A DNA stretch of 64,000 nt, taken from the NCBI RefSeq assembly GCF_033097365.1, contig NZ_AP028461.1:2790001-2854000 (forward strand), given 5' to 3'. This stretch comes from Actinoplanes sichuanensis (GTDB lineage: Bacteria > Actinomycetota > Actinomycetes > Mycobacteriales > Micromonosporaceae). Under the pieces are notes generated by a model. That model searched no databases, was not told the origin of the DNA, and saw only the letters and a list, made by a program, of their open reading frames with translations. Each line of letters starts with the position of its first letter. Within the stretch, counting starts at the first letter, position 1. A program made the position numbers and the translations under genes. Below, one piece after another: positions 16,786 through 23,506 of the stretch.

Positions 16786-17580
16786 CTAGATTTTCAGGGG
16801 GTCGATACCTGCCAGGGCGGAACCGATCGCGCGAAGATTCTCGGCTGCCGTCTCCACACGGAGAGCCGAAAGAAGGGCTCCGGAAACGGCCTCAGGATTG
16901 CTGTCCCGGCTCCGGTAAAGGGCGAGAGCGGCGCACCATCGGGCGCCCGCGTCGTAAGGGTTCGCCAGTTCCTCAGCCATACGCGCTACCTGGACATCGG
17001 ACAGCGTGCCGCCCGTTGTCGACCGGGCAGCGTCCTCCCACGGGAGGGCGAGAACACGGCTGAGGACGGCCGTGGCGTACAGCTCCCGCACGTCTCCGTC
17101 GGTGCGTAGGACGGTGACGGCTTCCGTGCCGGCCAATGAGGAACGGGTCTTCGCGAGGATGCCGGCAGAGTTCACCCGGAGAACGGCTTCACCCCGATGG
17201 CTCCATTTCTTCAGAGCCGCAAGGGACGCCGCATCCTGGGAAACGATCGCGGCAATCGCTTTATCGGTGGCGTGACTGGTTTGTAGCTCCGTCAGCAGGC
17301 CGCTACGCCCGTTCGTGATCTCATGCGCTATCGCCGTTGCCGTGTCGTCCTCCGAACCGGCAGCGAGAATGCCAAGGCTTCCCAGCAAGAGACTTCGACG
17401 CTTCAAAGAATCCCCTAACGCTTCCTCGTATTTCCGTATCACGTCGGGGGTCGCCTGACGTACGCCGTTCTCAATGTTGCCGAGGTGCGAGCGGCTGTAA
17501 CCGGTTCGCTTCGCCAATCCGGCCAGGGACAGGCCGGCTGAGGTTCGCGCCTCTTTCAAGATCGCGCCTAGCTGGCTCAT
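16786..17580 (-). CDS. XRE-family regulator with C-terminal helical domain
   Basis: 264 residues. The N-terminal helix-turn-helix (residues 5-60) reads LGAILKEARTSAGLSLAGLA, then TGYSRSHLGNIENGVRQATPD. A short hydrophobic link (LLLGSLGILAAGSE) and a helical domain of about 180 residues follow, rich in Ala/Leu and resembling the effector domain of actinobacterial transcriptional regulators that act in mobile elements. It heads the operon with the PCC gene. Confidence 0.82.
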   Translation of the reverse strand: MSQLGAILKEARTSAGLSLAGLAKRTGYSRSHLGNIENGVRQATPDVIRKYEEALGDSLKRRSLLLGSLGILAAGSEDDTATAIAHEITNGRSGLLTELQTSHATDKAIAAIVSQDAASLAALKKWSHRGEAVLRVNSAGILAKTRSSLAGTEAVTVLRTDGDVRELYATAVLSRVLALPWEDAARSTTGGTLSDVQVARMAEELANPYDAGARWCAALALYRSRDSNPEAVSGALLSALRVETAAENLRAIGSALAGIDPLKI

Positions 17581-17693
17581 CCGCTACCCCTGATCCCGAA
17601 CTGAAGCGGGTTGAAGACACCCGCTGCCTTTGGCGTGGCTGTCCGCAGGTCAATGCTGAGCCGAAAGGAATCATTACTCACCTGGGGGGCGAA

Positions 17694-17861
17694 GTGGTAG
17701 GCGGCATCGCGATCGTGTTTCTGTGTCTGGGCTTCGCGGCCGGACTGACCCTGTTCAGGGTGAAGAGTCGATGGTGCCCCCGGTGCGGTGAGAACACGAT
17801 GCCGCTATCCAGTCCTGGCCCGATCGATCCGGCCACCCGACAGACGGGGCGGACAGCGTGA
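17694..17861 (+). CDS. Small membrane protein with a CxxC knuckle
   Basis: 55 residues from a GTG preceded by GGGGGG five bases upstream: one transmembrane helix (VGGIAIVFLCLGFAAGLTLF), then SRWCPRCGENTMPL, a CPxCG zinc-knuckle half. The frame continues open upstream without a better start. It overlaps the next gene by GTGA, which supports translation. It was found by context, not by family recognition. Confidence 0.5.
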   Translation: MVGGIAIVFLCLGFAAGLTLFRVKSRWCPRCGENTMPLSSPGPIDPATRQTGRTA

Positions 17862-18184
17862 GTCTCCGCGAGTACCCGCCGGGCGCGATCTTCCACACGT
17901 CGTCCTGCCCGGAGATCAACGGTCATTCCGCACCGAGTCTGCCGGTCCTCCAGGCCGTCACCGCGAACCCGAGTCACCGCTACTGCCTCTGTACTGGCGG
18001 CGGCCCGGATACCGCGCCGTACGTGGTCATCGAGCGCGTCGAATACGGCCCGCACATCTACGTGCCGTCGTCAAATCGGCCTCGTGACGCGACCCGCGCA
18101 CTGTGCCGGACGTGTCGCGGTACCCACGGCGATAGCGCATCGGACACATCGAGCGTGGCAGGGCCGGTGATTCCACGTGTATGA
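17858..18184 (+). CDS. Hypothetical protein of the small XRE/DUF397 cluster
   Basis: 108 residues starting at a GTG that overlaps the preceding stop. It contains cysteines in several pairs (TSSCPE; RYCLCTGGG; ALCRTCRG), suggesting a metal or disulphide site. No family recognised. Gene overlaps on both sides (4 bases before, 8 after) place it in one transcription unit ending in the DUF397 gene. Confidence 0.5.
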   Translation: MSLREYPPGAIFHTSSCPEINGHSAPSLPVLQAVTANPSHRYCLCTGGGPDTAPYVVIERVEYGPHIYVPSSNRPRDATRALCRTCRGTHGDSASDTSSVAGPVIPRV

Positions 18185-18401
18185 GCCGCTGGTGGTCGGC
18201 CCGCGCGAGCTGGACCAGGAGTGGGCGGAAGTATGGATCGACACGGGAGCCGGCCCAGGGTTCGTGACCCGAGTGCCGGCCGCCCGGCTCACTCTGGCGT
18301 CGATCGACGACGGAAGCGGCGATGACGCCATCTACAACCTGTGCCTCGCACACGAAGACGTCCCGGTCGGAGCGACCGGGCAGGAGGGAGAAACATCATG
18401 A
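18177..18401 (+). CDS. Hypothetical acidic protein
   Basis: 74 residues, acidic, with VVGPRELDQEWAEVWIDT and a C-terminal ATGQEGETS tail. It starts at a GTG inside the end of the previous gene and ends in an ATGA overlap with the DUF397 start. Not recognised; the tight overlap on both sides is the main support. Confidence 0.5.
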   Translation: MYEPLVVGPRELDQEWAEVWIDTGAGPGFVTRVPAARLTLASIDDGSGDDAIYNLCLAHEDVPVGATGQEGETS

Positions 18402-18622
18402 TTGAAGTCAAGGGCATGAGCGTCGAGTTGGACGGTGCGGAGTGGTTCAAAAGCAGTTTCAGCGGCCCGAACTGTGACAACTGCGTAGAGGTCGCGTTCG
18501 TCGGGCAGGCGACCGCGGTCCGCGACTCGAAGAACCCGGACGGTCCGGCGCTGCTTTTCACGCCAGACGAGTGGTCCGCGTTCCTGGAGGGCACTCGGCA
18601 CGGCGAGTTCGACCGGAGCTGA
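18398..18622 (+). CDS. DUF397 protein
   Basis: 74 residues spanning a complete DUF397 domain: GAEWFKSSFSGPNCDNCVEVAF, then ATAVRDSKNPDGPALLFTPDEWSAF and HGEFDRS. DUF397 proteins are partners of XRE/DUF5753 regulators and act in development or as antitoxin-like elements in Streptomyces relatives. The ATG with GAGGGA upstream overlaps the previous stop (ATGA). Confidence 0.88.
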   Translation: MIEVKGMSVELDGAEWFKSSFSGPNCDNCVEVAFVGQATAVRDSKNPDGPALLFTPDEWSAFLEGTRHGEFDRS

Positions 18623-18634
18623 TTCCACAAGATG

Positions 18635-18666
18635 GCGGCCGGAAGCATCGGAGTACTTCCGGCCGC
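18635..18666 (+). terminator. Hairpin terminator after the DUF397 gene
   Basis: GCGGCCGGAAG pairs perfectly with CTTCCGGCCGC around a 10-base loop, 12 bases after the DUF397 stop. No long T tract follows, but the position fits the end of the four-gene unit. The rest of the gap to 18899 holds no gene. Confidence 0.6.
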
Positions 18667-18898
18667 AGCTAGGTTTTCGGATTCGAAGCCGGATCAGTCG
18701 GAGGCAAGAGGTTCCATGCCGGAACGGGGCCTATTTGGAATCAGCCCCTCGACCGTTGGCGACACGTATAAGCGACACAGACGCTGACTTGTAAACACGT
18801 CGGGGGTGCAACGAAGGGTTGACTGTCGGCAACGCGACGTTGCGGGTACGGTAATCTGCGTCACCGTCCACAAGGGTTGGCAAGGCGGAGGTCAAAGC

Positions 18899-19729
18899 GT
18901 GCCGGTCACAGGCCAACGCGTGGTGCGGCGAGCGTTGGGGCGGCGGTTGACGCGGCTGCGCACAGCGTCCGGGATGAGCCGCCGCGATGTGGTGGATTCG
19001 CGGTTGGGTATCTCGGAGCCGACGCTGCACCGCATCGAGACGGGCAAGGTGCCGGTCACCGGGGCCAACGTTCGTGCGCTCTGCTGGCTCTACGGCGCGG
19101 ACCAGAGCATCACCGATGCGCTCGCCGACCTCGCGCTGGGCACGTCGCAGCAGGAGTGGTGGGACGCCAGCCCGGTGATCCCCGAGTGGTTCAAGCTGTA
19201 CGTCGGGCTGGAGGCGTCGGCGTCCCGGATGTTCGGATACGACGGTGAGGTCGTTCCCGGCGAGCTGCAGACCCCGGACTACGCACGCGCCATCTTCGGT
19301 GCCGAGCAGCCGGCCGACGTGGAGGTCGCCGAGCGCCACATCAACCTTCGCATGCAGCGGCAGAAGACGCTCTTCGCTCGTCTCCCACCGGTGCGCCTCG
19401 TGACGGTGCTCGGCGAGGGCGCGTTGGCCCGGCCGGTCGGCGGGGAACAGGTGATGAAGGGGCAGATCGAGCATCTGCGGCGGCTGGCCCGAGAGGAGAC
19501 GGTCGACATCCGGGTGCTGCCGTTCTCGGTCGGGGCGCATGCGGCGATGGCCGGTGCATTCCGGATCCTGGAGTTCGACGACCCGGATGATCCCGACGTG
19601 GTCTACCTCGAATCCCACGTCGGTGCCCTTTACCTGGAAGAGCAGGTCGAGGTGGACGAATACCGGCGGATCTTCGAGCTCATCGGCGACGTCTCGGTGC
19701 CGGTCGGCGAGTTCGAATGGGCGAACTGA
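18899..19729 (+). CDS. XRE/DUF5753 regulator
   Basis: 276 residues. The helix-turn-helix (about 10-70) reads LGRRLTRLRTASGMSRRDV, then ISEPTLHRIETGKVPVT. The DUF5753 sensor domain (about 100-270) has the classic YEEVVPGLLQT-like DGEVVPGELQTPDYARAIF, RMQRQKTLF and VDIRVLPFSVGAH motifs. It is the usual partner of DUF397 proteins. The GTG at 18899 has GGAGG 8 bases upstream and begins the conserved block. It converges on a second DUF397 gene. Confidence 0.88.
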   Translation: MPVTGQRVVRRALGRRLTRLRTASGMSRRDVVDSRLGISEPTLHRIETGKVPVTGANVRALCWLYGADQSITDALADLALGTSQQEWWDASPVIPEWFKLYVGLEASASRMFGYDGEVVPGELQTPDYARAIFGAEQPADVEVAERHINLRMQRQKTLFARLPPVRLVTVLGEGALARPVGGEQVMKGQIEHLRRLAREETVDIRVLPFSVGAHAAMAGAFRILEFDDPDDPDVVYLESHVGALYLEEQVEVDEYRRIFELIGDVSVPVGEFEWAN

Positions 19730-19757
19730 GAATCCGGTCCTGAGCGGGCCGGCGTGA

Positions 19758-19964
19758 TCAGTCGGTCAGCAGCCGATCGAACTCGCCGCGCTTGGCGCCG
19801 AAGAGGAACGAGTCCCACTCCTCAGTCGTGAACACCACCGTGCCGGCCTCGCGAGCCTTGCTGTTACGGACCTCGATGAGGCCGTCCTGGCGGCGGGCTT
19901 CGACGCAACTTCCCCCGTTGCCGGTCGACCTGCTGGAAATGATCCAGTCGGTTTCACTTTTCAT
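19758..19964 (-). CDS. DUF397 protein (second copy)
   Basis: 68 residues: WIISSRSTGNGGSCVEARRQ, then IEVRNSKAREAGTVVFTTEEWDSFL and KRGEFDRLL, a complete DUF397 domain. It is convergent with the XRE/DUF5753 gene, 28 bases from its stop, instead of in the usual tandem arrangement. It differs clearly from the first copy at 18398, so it is not a recent duplicate. Confidence 0.88.
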   Translation of the reverse strand: MKSETDWIISSRSTGNGGSCVEARRQDGLIEVRNSKAREAGTVVFTTEEWDSFLFGAKRGEFDRLLTD

Positions 19965-20134
19965 CAGTGCTCTTCCTTCTTGAGCTGCTCACTGTGGGTA
20001 ATCGGCCTGCCACTCATTGAGTGACTGAATGCGGCCTGCCCGAACTGCAAAATCAGGATTCCCCGTCCACGGTGGCGCTTTCGTCATGAAAGTGCACGCA
20101 CCGAGAGTAGCCGAAACCCGCTTCGGATGCACCA

Positions 20135-20147
20135 TGTCACCGTGACA
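20135..20147. promoter_or_regulatory. 13-bp palindrome upstream of the GGDEF gene
   Basis: TGTCAC-C-GTGACA is a perfect inverted repeat about 130 bases before the diguanylate cyclase gene, in a 309-bp gap that otherwise holds nothing recognisable. It could be an operator; it does not match the BldD consensus as I know it. Confidence 0.35.
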
Positions 20148-20273
20148 GTTGTCCCCGTGAAATCTTGCACGGGTCCGGAGCGGCTGCGATGATTCCACTG
20201 TGGCGCCTGGCGATCCGTCGCCGTCGACTCGACAGCCCCGCGCTGGCCCGCCAGAGTCTTGAGAGGACGGCTG

Positions 20274-21218
20274 ATGCGGATCCTCGATCCTGCCGCCGCC
20301 CACCCGGGCGGTCCGTTGTCAGATGACGCCCGGACCCAGCCCGAAACCGCCCGCCTCCAGGCCCGCATCGATCAACTCGCGGTACACGTCCAGCAGTTGG
20401 AGCAGGAACGAGCCTCCCTGCGCTGGATGGCCGGCCACGACGAGCTCACCGGACTCGCCAACCGCCGCCACTTCCAGTCCGTCGCCCCGGAGATGCTGCG
20501 CCGCCCCGACCGCTCGTCAGCCGTCCTGGTCCTCGACCTCAACGGCTTCAAGCCCATCAACGACACCTACGGCCACGACGCCGGTGACGAAGTCCTCTGC
20601 GTGATCGCCCGGCGTATGGCCGCCGCCCTCGGCGACCAACTGGTGGCCCGCTTCGGCGGCGACGAATTCGCCGCACTGCCCCGCGCCCCACGCGCCGACG
20701 TCCCACCGACCTGGTGGCACGAGGTGGCCGACTCGCTCAGCGCCGCGATCGCACCCCCGATGAACGTGCTCGGCCACCGCCTGTCCGTCACCGCCTCGAT
20801 CGGCGTCGTACCGGCCGGCCGCTCCAGCAACCTCCCCGACCTGCTGCGCCGCGCCGACCAGGCCATGTTCAGCGCCAAACGGCACGCGAAGACCACCGGC
20901 AGGGCCGGTATCACCTGGGTCGTGGCGACCGAGGACGGCGACCACACCGAGACGTACGAACCGGCCACCGACCCCGAGCCCGCCCCCGGGCCGACCGCCT
21001 CCGCCTCCGCGGTCGCGTACCGGCCGGGCGACCCGGTATGGGTGCACCGCAGCGGTGCCCGCCGCGCCGGAGTGATCGAGGGCGCCTGCGAATGGGCGGC
21101 TCTGGTCCGCTACCGGGGCCACAACGGCCCCGGCACGATGGTCGACACGATCCCCACCAGCAGCCTCACGGCCCGCGCCGAAGCCGACCCCTACTTGGAC
21201 CGCAAGCCGGTCAAGTGA
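20274..21218 (+). CDS. GGDEF diguanylate cyclase
   Basis: 314 residues, soluble. A coiled coil at about 20-50 (LQARIDQLAVHVQQLEQERA) precedes the GGDEF domain (about 55-215): HDELTGLANRRHF, LDLNGFKPINDTYGHDAGDEVL and the active-site RFGGDEFAAL at about 126-134, all intact, so it should make c-di-GMP from GTP. No RxxD inhibitory site is obvious. The C-terminal 80 residues form a small beta domain (YRPGDPVWVHRSGARRAGVI), SH3- or KOW-like. The ATG is preceded by GAGAGG. The 3' end is followed by a degenerate duplication of its own last codons. Confidence 0.9.
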   Translation: MRILDPAAAHPGGPLSDDARTQPETARLQARIDQLAVHVQQLEQERASLRWMAGHDELTGLANRRHFQSVAPEMLRRPDRSSAVLVLDLNGFKPINDTYGHDAGDEVLCVIARRMAAALGDQLVARFGGDEFAALPRAPRADVPPTWWHEVADSLSAAIAPPMNVLGHRLSVTASIGVVPAGRSSNLPDLLRRADQAMFSAKRHAKTTGRAGITWVVATEDGDHTETYEPATDPEPAPGPTASASAVAYRPGDPVWVHRSGARRAGVIEGACEWAALVRYRGHNGPGTMVDTIPTSSLTARAEADPYLDRKPVK

Positions 21219-21274
21219 CGTCGACTATCCGGCTCGCGGTCCGGACCCGTACCTGAACCGCAAGCCGATCAACT
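21186..21274 (+). repeat. Imperfect duplication of the GGDEF gene end
   Basis: Bases 21186-21216 (last codons and stop of the GGDEF gene) recur at 21244-21274 with 26 of 31 bases identical. The second copy would read DPYLNRKPIN and stay open to a TAG at 21316-21318. A GC hairpin CCCGCCC/GGGCGGG (21276-21299) follows and may be the terminator. Confidence 0.6.
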
Positions 21275-21332
21275 ACCCGCCCATGAATGAACGGGCGGGG
21301 GCCCGCCTTACGGACTAGCTGAACGGCTTTCG

Positions 21333-22259
21333 TCAGCCGACCGTCAGGACGAGCTTTCCGCGCAGCCCGCCGGCCAGCACCCGCCGGTGTGCGTCGGCCG
21401 CCTCGGTCAACGGCATCGTGACCGCCACGCGCGTGCGCAGCCGCCCGGCCGCCACCTGCCCCACCAGATCGGCCAGCAGCTCACGGTCGTGCCGGATGAG
21501 CTGCAACTCCTGACGCACACCACGGTCCGGAACCAGGGGCGGCGTGGGCCGGGTCGCGACCACGATCCCCCGGTCCTCGACGACGGCGGCCGCCGCCTCA
21601 CCGACCGGAACCGCGTCGAACACCGCACTCACCGACCCCACCGCCGCCAGATCGGCGGAACGGGAGACCACCTCGTGCACGCCGAGATCACGGACCCACT
21701 GCTCATCGCCGTCATTCGCCTGCGCGACGACACGGTAGCCGCCCTGAAGCGCGAGCTGGGCGGCGAAACCGCCGACACCGCCGCTCGCACCGGTGACCAG
21801 AAGAGTGCTCCCGCCCGACAGCATGGCCAACGACACCAGCGCCAGCCCCTGATGTGCGGTCTGGACGTTGAGCGGCACCGTGGCCGCGGACACGAAGTCG
21901 AGCTCGTCCGGCAGCGGCACCAGCCAGTCCGCGTCGGCGGCCACGAACTCGGCATAGCCACCCGGATTACCGCGCGTCAAATACCACGGAATCATCCCGA
22001 CGACCCGGTCACCCACGCCGAAGTCCGTCGTGTCGGGGCCGACCGAGGCCACCTCACCGGCGATGTCCCAGCCGGGTGAGAACGGCGGCGGAACCGGCCC
22101 GCGAGGAATCTCCCCGGTCGTGGCGGCGATGTCGGCCGGGTGCACACAGACCGCGCGGACCCGGACCACCACCTGCCCGGGCCCCGCCTTGGGCTCGGGC
22201 AGCTCGGTCACCTGCAACACCTCAGGACCGCCAAGCGCGGCCGCGACGACTCCCAGCAC
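21333..22259 (-). CDS. Zinc-free MDR NADP-dependent oxidoreductase (quinone oxidoreductase-like)
   Basis: 308 residues. The GroES-like N-terminal domain (LPEPKAGPGQVVVRVRAVCVHPAD; PGWDIAGEVASVG) is followed by a Rossmann domain with the nucleotide loop LLVTGASGGVGGFAAQLA (about 150) and a late KLVLTV end. The catalytic and structural zinc cysteines of alcohol dehydrogenases are absent, as in quinone or enone reductases of this superfamily. Probably reduces enones or quinones with NADPH. Single gene, start GTG/ATG within 175 bases of the divergent GIY-YIG gene. Confidence 0.85.
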   Translation of the reverse strand: MLGVVAAALGGPEVLQVTELPEPKAGPGQVVVRVRAVCVHPADIAATTGEIPRGPVPPPFSPGWDIAGEVASVGPDTTDFGVGDRVVGMIPWYLTRGNPGGYAEFVAADADWLVPLPDELDFVSAATVPLNVQTAHQGLALVSLAMLSGGSTLLVTGASGGVGGFAAQLALQGGYRVVAQANDGDEQWVRDLGVHEVVSRSADLAAVGSVSAVFDAVPVGEAAAAVVEDRGIVVATRPTPPLVPDRGVRQELQLIRHDRELLADLVGQVAAGRLRTRVAVTMPLTEAADAHRRVLAGGLRGKLVLTVG

Positions 22260-22433
22260 GCGTCCACTCTAGACCGTCGTCCCCGGATTCATAGCCCCGC
22301 TCCCGGGCGGCCGCCGTGCCCTGACCGGGGGCGGGCCCGTTCACCGTCGGCTCTGTGGCAGCGGGTGCTTGCGCCGTACCGGCAAAGGGTGTTGATCTGC
22401 CCTTACGATCCGGCCGGCACCTAACATGGCGCG

Positions 22434-23039
22434 GTGACTGCTCCAGAGACGCCGACCGGTGATGTGTCGCCCGCCCTGATCCGGGCCGAGGCGGCGTTGC
22501 GGCTGCTGACCGGCGTGCCGGTCGCCGTGGACGTCGCCGTGGCGCGACTCGGCCGGGGCAGCGGTGTCTACGCCTGGTGGGCGGGCCCGTCGGTCTTCCC
22601 GGAACTGCCCGGCCCGCCGAACGAGAACGTGCCGTCGCTGCGCATGCTGTACCTGGGCCGGGCGACCACTCTGCGCGGCCGGATCCTGCGCAACCATCTG
22701 AGGCGGTCCGGGAGTTCGACGCTGCGCCGCACACTGGCCGGTCTGCTGGTGTCCGAGGGATACCGGACGACGTGGACTGATCGGGTCGTCCTGGTGCCCG
22801 AGGACGAGGCCCGGCTGACCGCGTGGATGCACGCGAACCTGCGGCTGACCTGGGCACAGGACGCGGAGCCGGGCTCCATCGAGGCCACCCTCGTCCGACG
22901 GCTGCACCCACCGCTGAACGTGAGCGGGGTCGATCCGGCACACGTGCAACCGGCCGTGGTCGCCGCGAAGAGACGATACGACGAATCGGCCACGGCGGAG
23001 GTCGTGGACGGGGCCTCGCCGGTCGTCGAAAGAACCTGA
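22434..23039 (+). CDS. GIY-YIG nuclease-like protein
   Basis: 201 residues. The GIY-YIG fold is visible as GSGVYAWWAGPSVF (GIY replaced by GVY) at about residue 43, MLYLGRATTLRGRILRNHL (YIG replaced by YLG, with the conserved Arg) at about 72, and a late Glu/Asn pair SIEATLVRRLHPPLNVS. Similar proteins occur widely in actinobacteria; the substrate is unknown. It converges with a restriction-enzyme remnant whose last bases meet its stop. Confidence 0.75.
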   Translation: MTAPETPTGDVSPALIRAEAALRLLTGVPVAVDVAVARLGRGSGVYAWWAGPSVFPELPGPPNENVPSLRMLYLGRATTLRGRILRNHLRRSGSSTLRRTLAGLLVSEGYRTTWTDRVVLVPEDEARLTAWMHANLRLTWAQDAEPGSIEATLVRRLHPPLNVSGVDPAHVQPAVVAAKRRYDESATAEVVDGASPVVERT

Positions 23040-23295
23040 AGCGCAGGTGATAGTTGGCGTAGATCTCGCCGGTGCCCCGGGTCAATGAGACCAGACGGCT
23101 CGGTAGGGGCTCAGCGGTCACCACGACCAGATGCGGTAGCCGGCCGTGGCGGTTGCGGACCAGGACGCCGAACTCGGTGCGAATGTTGTCAGCCCGGTCG
23201 GATCGCAACGTGAGCTTCGACGAGACGGCGGCGTGCAGGACGTGCGGTGGTTCCTTGTCGGGGTTGGGTAGGGCCTCACCGGGGTCGGGAAGACT
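23038..23295 (-). pseudogene. NgoMIV-type type II restriction endonuclease remnant
   Basis: The minus-strand frame encodes HVLHAAVSSKLTLRSDRADN, then IRTEFGVLVRNRHGRLPHLV and VTAEPLPSRLVSLTRGTGEI. This is the catalytic core of NgoMIV-family enzymes (SxK of the PD-(D/E)xK site, RSDRAQNIRTE, RNRKGRxPHIVAVTAEPxPxR). The N-terminal half is missing, no start lies in place, the frame runs on into the antisense of the GIY-YIG gene, and no cognate methyltransferase is near. A decayed gene. Confidence 0.65.
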
Positions 23296-23506
23296 CCGCC
23301 TCTCCGCCCAGGCCCAAACTCCATGCGCGCTACTCGTGGTCGCTCCCGGCGGCGCCGATCCGAGTCCAATCTTGAGCAGCCCTTGAACCGGTGCTGAGCC
23401 AGTGGGCCGAAGGTGAACGCGTCCCAATCATCTGGTGGTCCGGCAGGTACCGCGCGCCCTCTTTGCGTACGCGTCGGATTCTCGAATCATTTCCAGGAGT
23501 TCATGC

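Noticed and set aside
22434..23295. Intact restriction-modification system (GIY-YIG plus NgoMIV-type)
   Set aside because: The NgoMIV-type piece lacks its N-terminal half and no methyltransferase is nearby; the GIY-YIG protein is a common stand-alone family.
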